DNA from: a virus
Reading direction: 5' to 3' (one strand)
IMG/VR virus record: IMGVR_UViG_3300033153_006055
Span: 1-28,506 of that record
Length of the DNA stretch: 28,506 nt
Below are positions 6,823 to 14,660 of the stretch, piece after piece (the first letter of the stretch is position 1; the number at the start of each line of letters is the position of its first letter). A program made the position numbers and the translations under genes. The notes beneath the pieces were generated by a model. That model did not search any database, was not told where the DNA came from, and was given only the letters and a program-made list of their open reading frames with translations.

Positions 6823-7290
6823 TTATGGCCCCTTCATCATATCATGTTGCATTGCAGTCATTCCACATTCTGTACAAACTGCTGATCCACCATTTTCATT
6901 TTCTTCCCATCCTTCAAAATTATGCTCGCAATCCTTTTTATAGTGCTTTTGTATGCACTCTATCATGGGTAATCCGCATTGCCTGCCGCACGTATAGCCA
7001 CAATTACATTCGCATTCTTTTTTAATATCAATTCTTTTTTCTATTATATCTATCTCATTACTAAAAAATTTATACATATTACCAAATGCATTTTCTTTAT
7101 TCTTTTTTAATTGATATTTGTTTAGATTAATGCTCAGGCAATGCGCAACACCTTTGTGCATATAATTAATTCTTACTGAATGAGCTTCACCGCTCAAATC
7201 TACACCAATATTAGCAGTGCTTATTAAAATTGTTACTTCACTTTTAATGATTTTTTGTAATCTATCTTTTAATTCTAATAATTTTTCCAT
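6823..7290 (-). CDS. Cysteine-rich zinc-binding-like protein (155 aa)
   Basis: The N-terminal half (1-90) is helical and beta-mixed with no motif. The C-terminal half holds two cysteine clusters: CECNCGYTCGRQCG around residues 94-107, and an H/C pair-type zinc ribbon CEHNF followed by CTECG near the end, with a tail MQHDMMKGP. This suggests one or two structural zinc sites, as in DNA-, RNA- or protein-binding modules. The stop is 3 bases upstream of the HsdM-like gene start. The ribosome binding site is weak (GTGAG). Confidence 0.75.
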   Translation of the reverse strand: MEKLLELKDRLQKIIKSEVTILISTANIGVDLSGEAHSVRINYMHKGVAHCLSINLNKYQLKKNKENAFGNMYKFFSNEIDIIEKRIDIKKECECNCGYTCGRQCGLPMIECIQKHYKKDCEHNFEGWEENENGGSAVCTECGMTAMQHDMMKGP

Positions 7291-7300
7291 AAGTGTATAC

Positions 7301-7669
7301 TCACAATTTAGTATTTATATGTACAATGTAATCTTCTTCCTTAGAACCCACTGCCCTATTAATTAACAAATCAATAGAGCCTATTCGTATTCCAGTATTC
7401 TTATGAAAATTTAATAGTAATTCAGTTACAGCAGAATCTAGCTTTCTATTAATTGAATACAATTCTTTCATTGTTAAATTATCTTTATCAATGATTTCTA
7501 CATCATTAGCAACAACACACGGAATATCAGAAACATTTTCTAATGTTTTGAAAAGATGTTTAATTTCTTTTGATATAATTGTGCGTGGAATATTTTCTTC
7601 TGATTCTGCAAAGTTAAGTATTCTCTTTAAAAGTAAAAGAGAATCATCTAATTTTTTATTAGTTAACAT
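7301..7669 (-). CDS. Protein of unknown function (122 aa)
   Basis: Good AGGAGAT site before the ATG at 7669. Mostly helical: residues 5-50 include LDDSLLLLKRILNFAESEEN, and residues 68-100 contain helices ending in LLNFHKNTGIRIGSIDLLIN. No signature is recognised. It sits in a run of small same-strand genes between the endolysin and the HsdM-like gene. Confidence 0.75.
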   Translation of the reverse strand: MLTNKKLDDSLLLLKRILNFAESEENIPRTIISKEIKHLFKTLENVSDIPCVVANDVEIIDKDNLTMKELYSINRKLDSAVTELLLNFHKNTGIRIGSIDLLINRAVGSKEEDYIVHINTKL

Positions 7670-7678
7670 GATAATCTC

Positions 7679-8050
7679 CTAAAATTGAGAAACACGATTA
7701 CGGAAGTCGTATACAAGTTGTTGTATGACAGGATTAATCATTCCTAATAAAATATCTGGCGCTGCCTGTTTAAATAAATCTTGTATCGCTGGTCCTACAA
7801 CATTAGCCTGTGAAACACTATCCCATTCATCCGCATAATCTGCTGAATCTAAAATTACTTTTACACTTTCCATAAATTTAACTCTCAGCATTTCTTGAAC
7901 AATTCCAGGAGCCTTATTCCTCATGAACACATCAATCTGTGTTTTTATTAAATCCCTCCATTGCTCTTCTGGAATTAAATCAACTAATTCCTTCCCTACT
8001 CTTTCCGCGATACGTTCTTCTAATGAAATTAATTTTTTATTATCAGCCAT
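7679..8050 (-). CDS. Helical protein of unknown function (123 aa)
   Basis: AAGGAG precedes the ATG at 8050. The protein is all-helical: an amphipathic N-terminal helix (LEERIAERVGKELVDLIPEE), a central segment with QIDVFMRNKAPGIVQEMLR, and a C-terminal helix (LLGMINPVIQQLVYDFRNRV). There are no cysteines and no membrane span. Its position next to the endolysin gene hints at a late gene, but function is unknown. Confidence 0.75.
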   Translation of the reverse strand: MADNKKLISLEERIAERVGKELVDLIPEEQWRDLIKTQIDVFMRNKAPGIVQEMLRVKFMESVKVILDSADYADEWDSVSQANVVGPAIQDLFKQAAPDILLGMINPVIQQLVYDFRNRVSQF

Positions 8051-8064
8051 TTTATTTCTCCTTT

Positions 8065-8520
8065 TTAAGTAGCGGGAATATATTCCATATGAATATGGTT
8101 GCCTTCAAACACCACAAGGTATTCAGATTCTTGGGAATCACCAGGTTTTAATTTTTTACCATAATTCACAATATCTGAATCATCCCATAAAGCTTTCTTT
8201 AAATCTTCTACAACTTTTGGTATCTGTTCTTTAGAAAAATAACGTGTACGTAAATCTAAGGCGTCGCCTTTTGCGTGTCCTCCTTGGTGACGATGTTTAC
8301 CTTCTCGCCCGCTTGTAATAACTAATTCTTCTCCATATTTCTTCCAAACATCATTAGCAATATTAGCGGCCATCATTATCTCATTACGAACACCCTGCAT
8401 TTTTACACCAGCTTTAATACGCATTTCAAAATCTCCCATATTATGTATTGTAAAATCAGTACAAGGAATGGCTGCGGTAGCAACCACGGTTAAAAAACAA
8501 AAAATTATAATCTTCAGCAT
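8065..8520 (-). CDS. Peptidase M15-type endolysin with N-terminal leader (151 aa)
   Basis: Residues 66-89 (ELVITSGREGKHRHQGGHAK, GDALD) and the ending with NHIHMEY (141-147) give the zinc-site layout of M15 D-Ala-D-Ala carboxypeptidase/endopeptidases: H82, D89 and H144. Such phage enzymes cut peptidoglycan cross-links. The first 19 residues (MLKIIIFCFLTVVATAAIP) are a hydrophobic leader, so the enzyme is probably exported by Sec, or is an SAR endolysin that stays membrane-tethered until triggered; the sequence just before C20 (AIPC) is not a good lipobox. The ATG overlaps the GNAT gene's stop (ATGCTGA). Confidence 0.85.
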   Translation of the reverse strand: MLKIIIFCFLTVVATAAIPCTDFTIHNMGDFEMRIKAGVKMQGVRNEIMMAANIANDVWKKYGEELVITSGREGKHRHQGGHAKGDALDLRTRYFSKEQIPKVVEDLKKALWDDSDIVNYGKKLKPGDSQESEYLVVFEGNHIHMEYIPAT

Positions 8521-8996
8521 ATAAATCCTTCCTCTTTTATTTGCAATAAAAATTCTGCATATATCATTTTCTTTTTTGTTTCTCTGGTAGTAACTTCCGT
8601 TATTTTTATTTTCTTCATACCCATTTTTTCATAAAAAGCTTGTGCCCGTTTATTATCTTCTCTAACCGTTAATACCATCCTCGGACAATTATTATCTTCT
8701 GCTATTTTTTTTGCACTCAGAAATAAATATTTAGCAATTCCTTTCCCTTTAACTTTTTCAGTTACAACAATTTGTTTGATCTGGAAATCACCTTTTCTCC
8801 CCATATACGTATGGGAATTTACTTTAAAAATTGACCAAATTAAACATCCTTTATTTTCTTCAATAATAATTATTTTTTTATCTTCTAAAGCTTCTTTTAT
8901 TCTTTGTCTCATATGCGAAAAATATTCACGGTTAACGGATTCAGTAAAAAGCGCTAACAAAAAATCCTCTTTGTTTTTTAATTTTTTTCTTTTCAT
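8514..8996 (-). CDS. GNAT-family N-acetyltransferase (160 aa)
   Basis: GNAT features are clear: strand beta-4 IKQIVVTEKVKGKGIAKYLF with the acetyl-CoA-binding K-V-K-G-K-G-I-A loop, then MVLTVREDNKRAQAFYEKMG (N-x-x-A-x-x-F-Y-x-K-x-G). Substrate unknown. Start set at the ATG at 8996 with AGGA about 11 bases upstream; an in-frame TTG at 9035 is possible but lies in a hairpin-rich stretch. It overlaps the endolysin gene by 7 bases, so the two are translationally coupled. Phage acetyltransferases may modify host proteins, toxins or small molecules; nothing here narrows that. Confidence 0.85.
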   Translation of the reverse strand: MKRKKLKNKEDFLLALFTESVNREYFSHMRQRIKEALEDKKIIIIEENKGCLIWSIFKVNSHTYMGRKGDFQIKQIVVTEKVKGKGIAKYLFLSAKKIAEDNNCPRMVLTVREDNKRAQAFYEKMGMKKIKITEVTTRETKKKMIYAEFLLQIKEEGFIC

Positions 8997-9037
8997 GCAG
9001 ACCAATCCTAAGCGTTTCTGGACGTGTTTAATCAAAT

Positions 9038-9142
9038 ATGCAGTATATCTGCATTATTTTCTGTTAAAAGCTGCTGGAATCACGCCTCTTACAGCTTTAT
9101 GTGCAGTTTTGTTGTATTTTTACGCACTGTTTACAACAAAAC
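9038..9142. repeat. Three consecutive inverted repeats in an intergenic gap
   Basis: The gap between the gene ending at 9143 and the GNAT start holds three perfect inverted repeats: ATGCAG/CTGCAT (9038-9054, 5-base loop), AAAGCTG/CAGCTTT (9067-9098, 18-base loop) and GTTTTGTTGTA/TACAACAAAAC (9106-9142, 15-base loop). G+C is locally higher than in the coding DNA. None is followed by a T-run on the minus strand, so these are not standard terminators. They may form a structured leader RNA for the GNAT-endolysin pair, a processing site, or protein-binding sites. A plus-strand frame of 54 codons (8995-9159) covers it but has no ribosome binding site. Confidence 0.55.
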
Positions 9143-9481
9143 TTATTTATCATCCATAAATACTCTAATTGAAAGCACTATCCGTTTATTATTTTTTATA
9201 TAAATTGGAGTTATAGGACTTACCCTACCTAACAATTTTATTTTTCTTTCTACAAGTACACGTTCCAATCTAGCTACATCCTGTAATAAATCTTGTATTA
9301 ATTCTCCAACAGGTAATGGAATAGGATAATATTCTCCATCCCCTTGGTCTACATACGCTATTCGATACCTTGCTTGCACACCTTCCCAATATTTTTCAGG
9401 AAGAAATTGGACTTCTTGTCCCTCTTCTTCTTTTTCTTCTAATAGCGTTTTTCTTAATAGCTTCTTTTTCTGCATAATCAA
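9143..9481 (-). CDS. Protein of unknown function overlapping the upstream gene (112 aa)
   Basis: The frame runs from an ATG at 9481 or 9475, and overlaps the zinc-ribbon gene by up to 86 bases in another frame. No good ribosome binding site precedes these ATGs, so the true start may be a downstream GTG (VQARYRIAYVD), which would remove most of the overlap. The C-terminal 75 residues (YRIAYVDQGDGEYYPIPLP, IQDLLQDVARLERVLVERKI) look like a small globular domain with an amphipathic helix. No family is recognised. Confidence 0.65.
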   Translation of the reverse strand: MIMQKKKLLRKTLLEEKEEEGQEVQFLPEKYWEGVQARYRIAYVDQGDGEYYPIPLPVGELIQDLLQDVARLERVLVERKIKLLGRVSPITPIYIKNNKRIVLSIRVFMDDK

Positions 9482-9734
9482 TTATCGCCTTTATTTTTGG
9501 GTGGGATAACATTGCTGTAAATATAGCAGAGGATACCTCTACCTGGTCACGCAATAAATTAAATTCATGGGTTGTAAATTCAACAGTTTGGAAAGTATTA
9601 GTGCATACTAAACATTTTCTTGTTCTGCTTATAGCATTTAAACTTTTATTTTTACGGGTATACGTAACATTGGTCGGTGTGGATCGGTCACAATGTGGAC
9701 ATGTTAAATATTCCTTTTTATTTTTAACGGCCAT
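9396..9734 (-). CDS. NrdR-like zinc-ribbon protein (112 aa)
   Basis: C12-P-H-C15 and C41-L-V-C44 frame a zinc ribbon with a preceding ISRTRKC and following TFQTVEF. This matches the N-terminal ribbon of the NrdR repressor, in which RRRRxCxxCxxRFTTxE is typical. The ATP-cone domain of NrdR is absent; instead there is a helical segment (FNLLRDQVEVSSAIFTAMLS) and a very basic end (AIRRKRRRGTRSPISS). Good TGGAGA site. It may bind nucleic acid or a phage/host complex; an Ogr-like transcription activator is the main alternative. Confidence 0.75.
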   Translation of the reverse strand: MAVKNKKEYLTCPHCDRSTPTNVTYTRKNKSLNAISRTRKCLVCTNTFQTVEFTTHEFNLLRDQVEVSSAIFTAMLSHPKIKAIIDYAEKEAIKKNAIRRKRRRGTRSPISS

Positions 9735-9751
9735 TTTAATCTCCAGAAATA

Positions 9752-9952
9752 TTATAAACCTAACAACTGCCCTAGCATAAAATGCAATTGTTCCGCCATT
9801 GCTTTGCTTCGTATTTGTATCTTTCCGTTGGCACTATTATTAGTATTCATTTTAATTAAACACCAATCAGATTGACTCATTTTACTAACAATTAATTTAT
9901 CATTATTTTCTTGTAAGCCCATTGTATAATGTTTTTCATAATAGTTATCCAT
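9752..9952 (-). CDS. Small protein of unknown function (66 aa)
   Basis: AAGGTGA precedes the ATG at 9952. The peptide has a central SQSDWCLIKMNTNNSANGKI stretch and a C-terminal amphipathic helix ending AEQLHFMLGQLLGL. No family is recognised. The 44 bases upstream of its start hold no clear feature. Confidence 0.65.
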   Translation of the reverse strand: MDNYYEKHYTMGLQENNDKLIVSKMSQSDWCLIKMNTNNSANGKIQIRSKAMAEQLHFMLGQLLGL

Positions 9953-9996
9953 AAATCACCTTAAATTTTATAACAAATTACTATCTGATATTATTT

Positions 9997-10248
9997 TTAA
10001 TGGCCATTTTTATTATGCTCTATAAAAAATAAATTATGCAATTGTTTAACATTCTCATCAACAAAAATTTTATAATCTTCTAAAGAATCTCCATAATCAA
10101 TTAATAAAACCTCACCTGCTTTTTTAAAAAGCGCCGCGGATAATATTACTGGTGTTAATTTAACTTCCGACCTATTAATCCTTTCAATAAAATCATTGAT
10201 TAAAATATGGGCGGTTTCTGCCTGTTCTTTTTCTTCATTAAAATTCAT
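9997..10248 (-). CDS. Small acidic helical protein (83 aa)
   Basis: Has an AGGAGT site and follows the SbcC-like gene's stop by 14 bases. Sequence is helical throughout (EEKEQAETAHILINDFIERI and YKIFVDENVKQLHNLFFIEH). No recognisable family. Its position next to the SbcCD pair suggests co-transcription only. Confidence 0.7.
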   Translation of the reverse strand: MNFNEEKEQAETAHILINDFIERINRSEVKLTPVILSAALFKKAGEVLLIDYGDSLEDYKIFVDENVKQLHNLFFIEHNKNGH

Positions 10249-10262
10249 TTTTAAACATACTC

Positions 10263-12128
10263 CTAATTTATAATACTGCCCTTTTCAGTCTTAGTTATAT
10301 TAACCGTTTTAACAAAATTACCAAATTCTAAAACATTATGTTCTATTATCCATAAAGCTTTATTGGACACTTGGGCCCTATCTTGTAAAGTATCTAATAA
10401 ATCTTCTATCCCTTCCTTTCCTAAATGGGATGAAGGTTCATCCCATATTTCAATATTAGGCGAAACTTCATATTGCGATAATATCAAATTAGATAATCCC
10501 ATGTTGCCTGCTAATCTCAATCGTTGTGATTCACCACCACTCCATGCTTCCCATGGAACTGGTTTTGCATTAAAAGGACTATGTATCAATACATGAAAAC
10601 CTTTCCGTATAGTTTTTGCTTTAGTTTCTTTTTCTATGTCAAACGATATTTTCCAATCTGGCAATCCTAATTTGAATAAAGCACTATTTACTTCTATTTC
10701 AAGTTGTGTTAAAAATTCTGAAATCATATATAAACGTATATCTTTAAATCCTTTTACCCAAAATAATGTATGCTCTTTTTTCTCTATAACGGCATCATGC
10801 ACCCTTTTTAGTTTAATTAAGTTATTAATTAATGCATACATATCCATATTATTATCACGCATTGAATCACTAAATGGATTAGCTTCATTTTCTATTTGAT
10901 TAATTTCTTCACCATAAGAAACTTTTTCCTTATTTAAAGAAGTTATTGTCCCGCGTAAAAATGAAATATCAGAATTAATTGATCCTAAATCAGATAAAGC
11001 TTCTTCTAATTCATCTTCGAGTTCCTTCAAATCCTCCCTAACTTTTAATAGACTATCTTTCCATTTACGCTTTTCTAAAAGTTTTCTATGGTAATCTTTA
11101 CCAAATAATTTTATCTTTTCTTTTATATCACCAAGCTGCCTACGTGCATGGCCTATGCTTATAACTTGTTTGCAAAGTGTGCAGTTGCATTTACCCCCCT
11201 TGGCATATTTTCCAAAATAATCCTTTTCATCATTTTTTATTTTAATATGGCTTTCACATTTAACAATATCAACATCTACAATTTTAATCCTTTCTTCCGT
11301 TTTATATATAATTTCCCAGGCTGAACGGATTTCTTCATTTATACTTCTTATATCTGTTTCTGTTAAAGACTTTTCTTTTTTATAAGCAGTTAATTGTTTA
11401 TCTGTTTTTCTTAATTCTTTTTGCACCCTCTTTGTTTTATTGCTTACTAAATTTATACGTTTTTTATTATCATTTTTCCAATTTAAATTTAATTCTTTAA
11501 AAGATTTTAATTCTCTTTTTAAAAAGTTGCGACCTTCTTTATCTTTATTAATAGCGGTATCAATATCCACTATTAATTTTTCTAGTGACTTAGTATCCGC
11601 AGAAGCTTTGTCTGATAATTCTATCCATCTATCAAGCCTAAATATCTCTGAAAATAAAACAGCTTTGTTAGATTCTTTTAAATCAAAAAACATGGGACGC
11701 GCTTGCCCCATAACAACAGAAAATAGAAAAGGTGTATAAGGTATTCCAAATACTTCATCTATCCTTTTTTGATCAACATCCTCTGGATTATTATTACCTA
11801 TAGTTAAAATAGTGCTATTAGGATTCCATGCTCGGCATAACTTGTAATCAGTACCATTTAATTCCCATTCAAGTTCTACATTAAAACCTTTAGCATCACC
11901 GAACCAAGTTAATAGATCGCCTGCTTTTAATCCCCTTACAGTTTTTCCATAAAGTACCCAGCACAAGGCATCCCATATACTAGACTTTCCCGCCCCATTT
12001 GATCCTAATGATTCATCAACTTTATTTACACCGCTTAAAAAATAAATACCTTTTTCATCACCAAAATTAAATTCTTGTTTTGCATTGAAGCTTTTAAATC
12101 CTTCTATTATCATTTTTTTAAGGATCAT
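10263..12128 (-). CDS. SbcC/Rad50-like (T4 gp46-like) recombination ATPase (621 aa)
   Basis: Walker A (GSNGAGKSS, residues 42-50), a long coiled coil broken by a zinc-hook-type C-N-C-T-L-C at 314-319, the ABC signature WSGGESQRLRLA, Walker B IEIWDEPSSHLG and an H-loop (WIIEHN) are all visible in order. Length fits phage gp46 (about 560-620 aa) rather than bacterial SbcC (about 1000 aa). The ATGA overlap with the SbcD-like gene indicates coupling, and the AAGGAG site is inside that gene. With the nuclease partner it should resect double-strand ends to feed the RecA-like strand-exchange protein. Cytoplasmic; ATP-dependent. Confidence 0.95.
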   Translation of the reverse strand: MILKKMIIEGFKSFNAKQEFNFGDEKGIYFLSGVNKVDESLGSNGAGKSSIWDALCWVLYGKTVRGLKAGDLLTWFGDAKGFNVELEWELNGTDYKLCRAWNPNSTILTIGNNNPEDVDQKRIDEVFGIPYTPFLFSVVMGQARPMFFDLKESNKAVLFSEIFRLDRWIELSDKASADTKSLEKLIVDIDTAINKDKEGRNFLKRELKSFKELNLNWKNDNKKRINLVSNKTKRVQKELRKTDKQLTAYKKEKSLTETDIRSINEEIRSAWEIIYKTEERIKIVDVDIVKCESHIKIKNDEKDYFGKYAKGGKCNCTLCKQVISIGHARRQLGDIKEKIKLFGKDYHRKLLEKRKWKDSLLKVREDLKELEDELEEALSDLGSINSDISFLRGTITSLNKEKVSYGEEINQIENEANPFSDSMRDNNMDMYALINNLIKLKRVHDAVIEKKEHTLFWVKGFKDIRLYMISEFLTQLEIEVNSALFKLGLPDWKISFDIEKETKAKTIRKGFHVLIHSPFNAKPVPWEAWSGGESQRLRLAGNMGLSNLILSQYEVSPNIEIWDEPSSHLGKEGIEDLLDTLQDRAQVSNKALWIIEHNVLEFGNFVKTVNITKTEKGSIIN

Positions 12129-13135
12129 AAATAACTCCTTCCTACAGATAAAGTGCCTTCTCCTAAATGTTCTTTGATTGCATAGTTTTCTAACATACCA
12201 TTAAACGTTTTATCTTTTATAATTTCTTTGGCGGCACCATCAACTTTTAATTTAACCCTTTTTAATTCTTTTATTTCTACACCCGCGCAAATAACTCCAA
12301 TATTTTTTAAATAGCTTAAACATTCTTTTTTAATTAATTCCCATTTATAATATTCAGACTTTTTAAGGTGTATCCGCAGTTTAACCATATCACCTGCATT
12401 TAATTCAAAATCTTCAATTGAATCATTTACATTTAAATCTATTACTTCCTTTTTTATAGTTTGAAAATATAAGCTTTCTTCTTTTCCTGTAAACAGATCA
12501 AGCATCAAAGTCCTTGCTTTATAACTATCTCCAAATCTTATTGGATATGGTGCACCTATATATTCAACATTGCCTATGCTTTGTGGTACATGTATATCTC
12601 CTGAATATACTTTCCTACCAAAATAATTTCTATTAATACCTTCTTCGAGTACAAAACCGTTTGCAGTTTTTGAACCTCCAACTGTCTGGTGCATAAAAAT
12701 ATAATCATAAGTATTAAAATCAATTATTGCCCAATCACTACTATAATTTCTTGTATGTGGTAAAAATAAAACATTCTTATTTGTTTTATTACTTACCTTA
12801 ACATCTATAACTGTCCACATAGAATAAAACTCTATATTTGGAATATGATTAATAAATTCCATAAAAGGATTATCCGAATCAATGTAATCATGGTTACCTT
12901 TTATAATTTTAATAGGAATATACATAGCAACTCTTGCTAAATTTCCTACTAATTTATTAACAAGTAAACTTGGATGCCTATCTTTTGAATCAGTAATATC
13001 TCCTAAAATATATAATTCTTTAATTCCTTTTTGTTTTACTTGATCAATAATCCAAGGAAATAACCCCCAGCGGTAGTTATCTGATTCTTTAGATGTTAAA
13101 TGTAAATCGGAAACAACCATTACTGGATAACGCAT
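12125..13135 (-). CDS. SbcD/Mre11-like (T4 gp47-like) nuclease (336 aa)
   Basis: The calcineurin-type phosphoesterase motifs appear in order: SDLHL (D10, H12), LGDITDSKDRH (D46), KGNHDY (N81-H82-D83), FMHQTV and YSGDIHVPQ. These coordinate two metal ions (Mn in relatives) for DNA end cleavage. The C-terminal domain (about 215-336) is the capping/dimer region. It overlaps the SbcC-like gene by 4 bases and follows the small 13137 gene by one base. Length is close to gp47 (about 340 aa). An internal ELKRVKL string lies within the fold and is not considered part of the terminal-motif set. Confidence 0.95.
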   Translation of the reverse strand: MRYPVMVVSDLHLTSKESDNYRWGLFPWIIDQVKQKGIKELYILGDITDSKDRHPSLLVNKLVGNLARVAMYIPIKIIKGNHDYIDSDNPFMEFINHIPNIEFYSMWTVIDVKVSNKTNKNVLFLPHTRNYSSDWAIIDFNTYDYIFMHQTVGGSKTANGFVLEEGINRNYFGRKVYSGDIHVPQSIGNVEYIGAPYPIRFGDSYKARTLMLDLFTGKEESLYFQTIKKEVIDLNVNDSIEDFELNAGDMVKLRIHLKKSEYYKWELIKKECLSYLKNIGVICAGVEIKELKRVKLKVDGAAKEIIKDKTFNGMLENYAIKEHLGEGTLSVGRSYL

Positions 13136-13136
13136 T

Positions 13137-13367
13137 TTACCTTTCCTTATCTTCTGAACCTTTTGTTAATTTAGTTACATGGACTCCAACACCTTCAAGG
13201 TATGCCCAGTTTAAATAATGTTTTATTGCTTTATGGAATACATCATTAACAGTTTTAACTGGTAAATGTTTATTACCACGCTCAATACATAACCGTGTTA
13301 ATTGTGAATTTATTTCAATTTGGATTTGCTTAGCCTTAGCATCAAAATCTTCAGGAGTTAATTCCAT
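13137..13367 (-). CDS. Small protein of unknown function (76 aa)
   Basis: AAAGGAG precedes the ATG at 13367, inside the end of the MazG-fusion gene (17-base overlap). The product is helical and charged (EDFDAKAKQIQIEINSQLTR, then FHKAIKHYLNWAYLEGVG). Its stop lies one base before the SbcD-like gene's start. No family is recognised; it may only be a coupling spacer gene. Confidence 0.7.
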   Translation of the reverse strand: MELTPEDFDAKAKQIQIEINSQLTRLCIERGNKHLPVKTVNDVFHKAIKHYLNWAYLEGVGVHVTKLTKGSEDKER

Positions 13368-14154
13368 GTGATAATAGCTCCTTTAAACGGGTAGTTACTT
13401 CATTTTTTAAACGCTCTTTTGTTTCTGCATCCACAACAATTTTTCCATCGTCACGTTTTACACCATGCTCAACTTTACCAAAATTATTATGCATTACTAT
13501 ATTCATAGCTTTATCAGCATCAACACCAATAGCAGCAAACGCGCCATAAGTAACTACAAGTATATCCGCTAATTCTTTTACAAGGTCAGTCATGCTTGCT
13601 GTCTGGATAGGAATAAGCATATCCTCTACATCCATGTTAGTAAAATTTAATAAATTATCAAAAGCTTCGCCAGCTTCTTTAGCTTCCTCCCTAATTAATT
13701 CTTTTCTTAATTCAAGTACTCCTTCTCCAATTGGCACAAAAGGTGCTGGTGGTGTATCTTGATCAACAGCCTGCATCCAACGGCGTACACATAAAAAATT
13801 AGTCTCTTGCATTTCCTTTTCCTTTTTAAGTTGTTTAATATGTTCTTCTAAAATTAACCCTAAATGGTGCACACTACTATTAACAATCCTACCAGTACCA
13901 TCACTAAGTGGATATGATCCTTTTGGATCAAAAGTTTTTTTCATATCAGCAATTAATTCTTCCGCCGTTCTTCCTAATTGTAATTGCCTAGAATATGCAG
14001 TCATCAGAGCAGTAGTTAATTCAAAAGATTTAAGCTCTTTACTGTTTATAAAAAAAGCTTCTGTTTTATCTCCTCCTACGATAGTAAAATAAATTGCATG
14101 ATCTGTTTCATGCGGTATTCTAAATTTATATGTCCTACTATCACTTATTTTCAC
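13351..14154 (-). CDS. TSCPD domain fused to MazG-like NTP pyrophosphohydrolase (267 aa)
   Basis: Residues 5-105 (YKFRIPHETDHAIYFTIVGG, FFINSKELKSF, FDPKGSYPLSDG, SSVHHLGLILEEHI) match the TSCPD domain found with class II ribonucleotide reductases. Residues about 118-250 are MazG-like: EEAKEAGEA and KELADILVVTYGAFAAIGVD supply the ExxE and ExxD metal-binding residues, followed by MHNNFGKV and DDGKIV. The enzyme should hydrolyse NTPs or dNTPs to the monophosphate; the TSCPD role is not settled. The start is GTG with GGGG/AGGA upstream and no in-frame ATG nearby. No reductase gene is in the window. Confidence 0.85.
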   Translation of the reverse strand: MKISDSRTYKFRIPHETDHAIYFTIVGGDKTEAFFINSKELKSFELTTALMTAYSRQLQLGRTAEELIADMKKTFDPKGSYPLSDGTGRIVNSSVHHLGLILEEHIKQLKKEKEMQETNFLCVRRWMQAVDQDTPPAPFVPIGEGVLELRKELIREEAKEAGEAFDNLLNFTNMDVEDMLIPIQTASMTDLVKELADILVVTYGAFAAIGVDADKAMNIVMHNNFGKVEHGVKRDDGKIVVDAETKERLKNEVTTRLKELLSHGINS

Positions 14155-14174
14155 AACACCCCATTCCTGCTGTT

Positions 14175-14660
14175 TTATTTTTTTAATTCTCCATACAAAT
14201 ACATTCCATACCTTGCTAACAGTAAACTTTCTGCACGGTGTTCATCTTTTTTCTTTTCTAAATCTATACACGGATAAAATTGTGTAGCTAATGCACGGCT
14301 ATCATCTTTTTCACTTCCTAGATTATAAAATTTTTTCCATTTAGCAGGTGTAACTATTATAAAAGGCACCCTTATAATTTGAAGCACTGCCTGTATACCG
14401 TAATAGCCACCGCCAAGTTTAAATCCAGTACTGGAGCTTTGATTAGGTCTTCCGGCTAATTGTTCTAAAACAACTGTTACAGTCCTATTCCTCCATGGGT
14501 TTAATGCTCCATGCAATTCTCCAAAATTTAATGCTTTCTTACCTTTATTTTTATAAAATTCAAAATCTTCACACTTAATAACTTTCCCCCCCGGCTCATT
14601 ATTAGATATGATTGTGAATGCTCCAGAAGCGAATCCCGGATCAATGCCTATATACACCAT
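14175..14660 (-). CDS. RuvC-like Holliday junction resolvase (161 aa)
   Basis: RNase H-like fold: IGIDPGFASGAF (D7) opens the protein, a conserved glutamate lies in VVLEQLAGR (E66), and the C-terminal acidic cluster is KKKDEHRAESLLLARYG (D139/E140/H141/E144). The spacing agrees with RuvC and its phage relatives, which need three to four acidic residues for two metal ions. It starts in a TAATG overlap with the RecA-like gene and has an AAGGAG site there. It should resolve branched DNA made by recombination and replication before packaging. Confidence 0.85.
   Translation of the reverse strand: MVYIGIDPGFASGAFTIISNNEPGGKVIKCEDFEFYKNKGKKALNFGELHGALNPWRNRTVTVVLEQLAGRPNQSSSTGFKLGGGYYGIQAVLQIIRVPFIIVTPAKWKKFYNLGSEKDDSRALATQFYPCIDLEKKKDEHRAESLLLARYGMYLYGELKK

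Noticed and set aside
8995-9159. Plus-strand 54-codon frame with a hydrophobic segment near the endolysin, considered as an antisense holin
   Set aside because: There is no Shine-Dalgarno upstream, it overlaps the GNAT and 9143 genes, and the inverted repeats explain the base composition better.
12125-13135. ELKRVKL inside the SbcD-like protein as another member of the terminal motif set
   Set aside because: It lies about 50 residues before the end within the capping domain of a globular fold, so a chance or structural origin is more likely.
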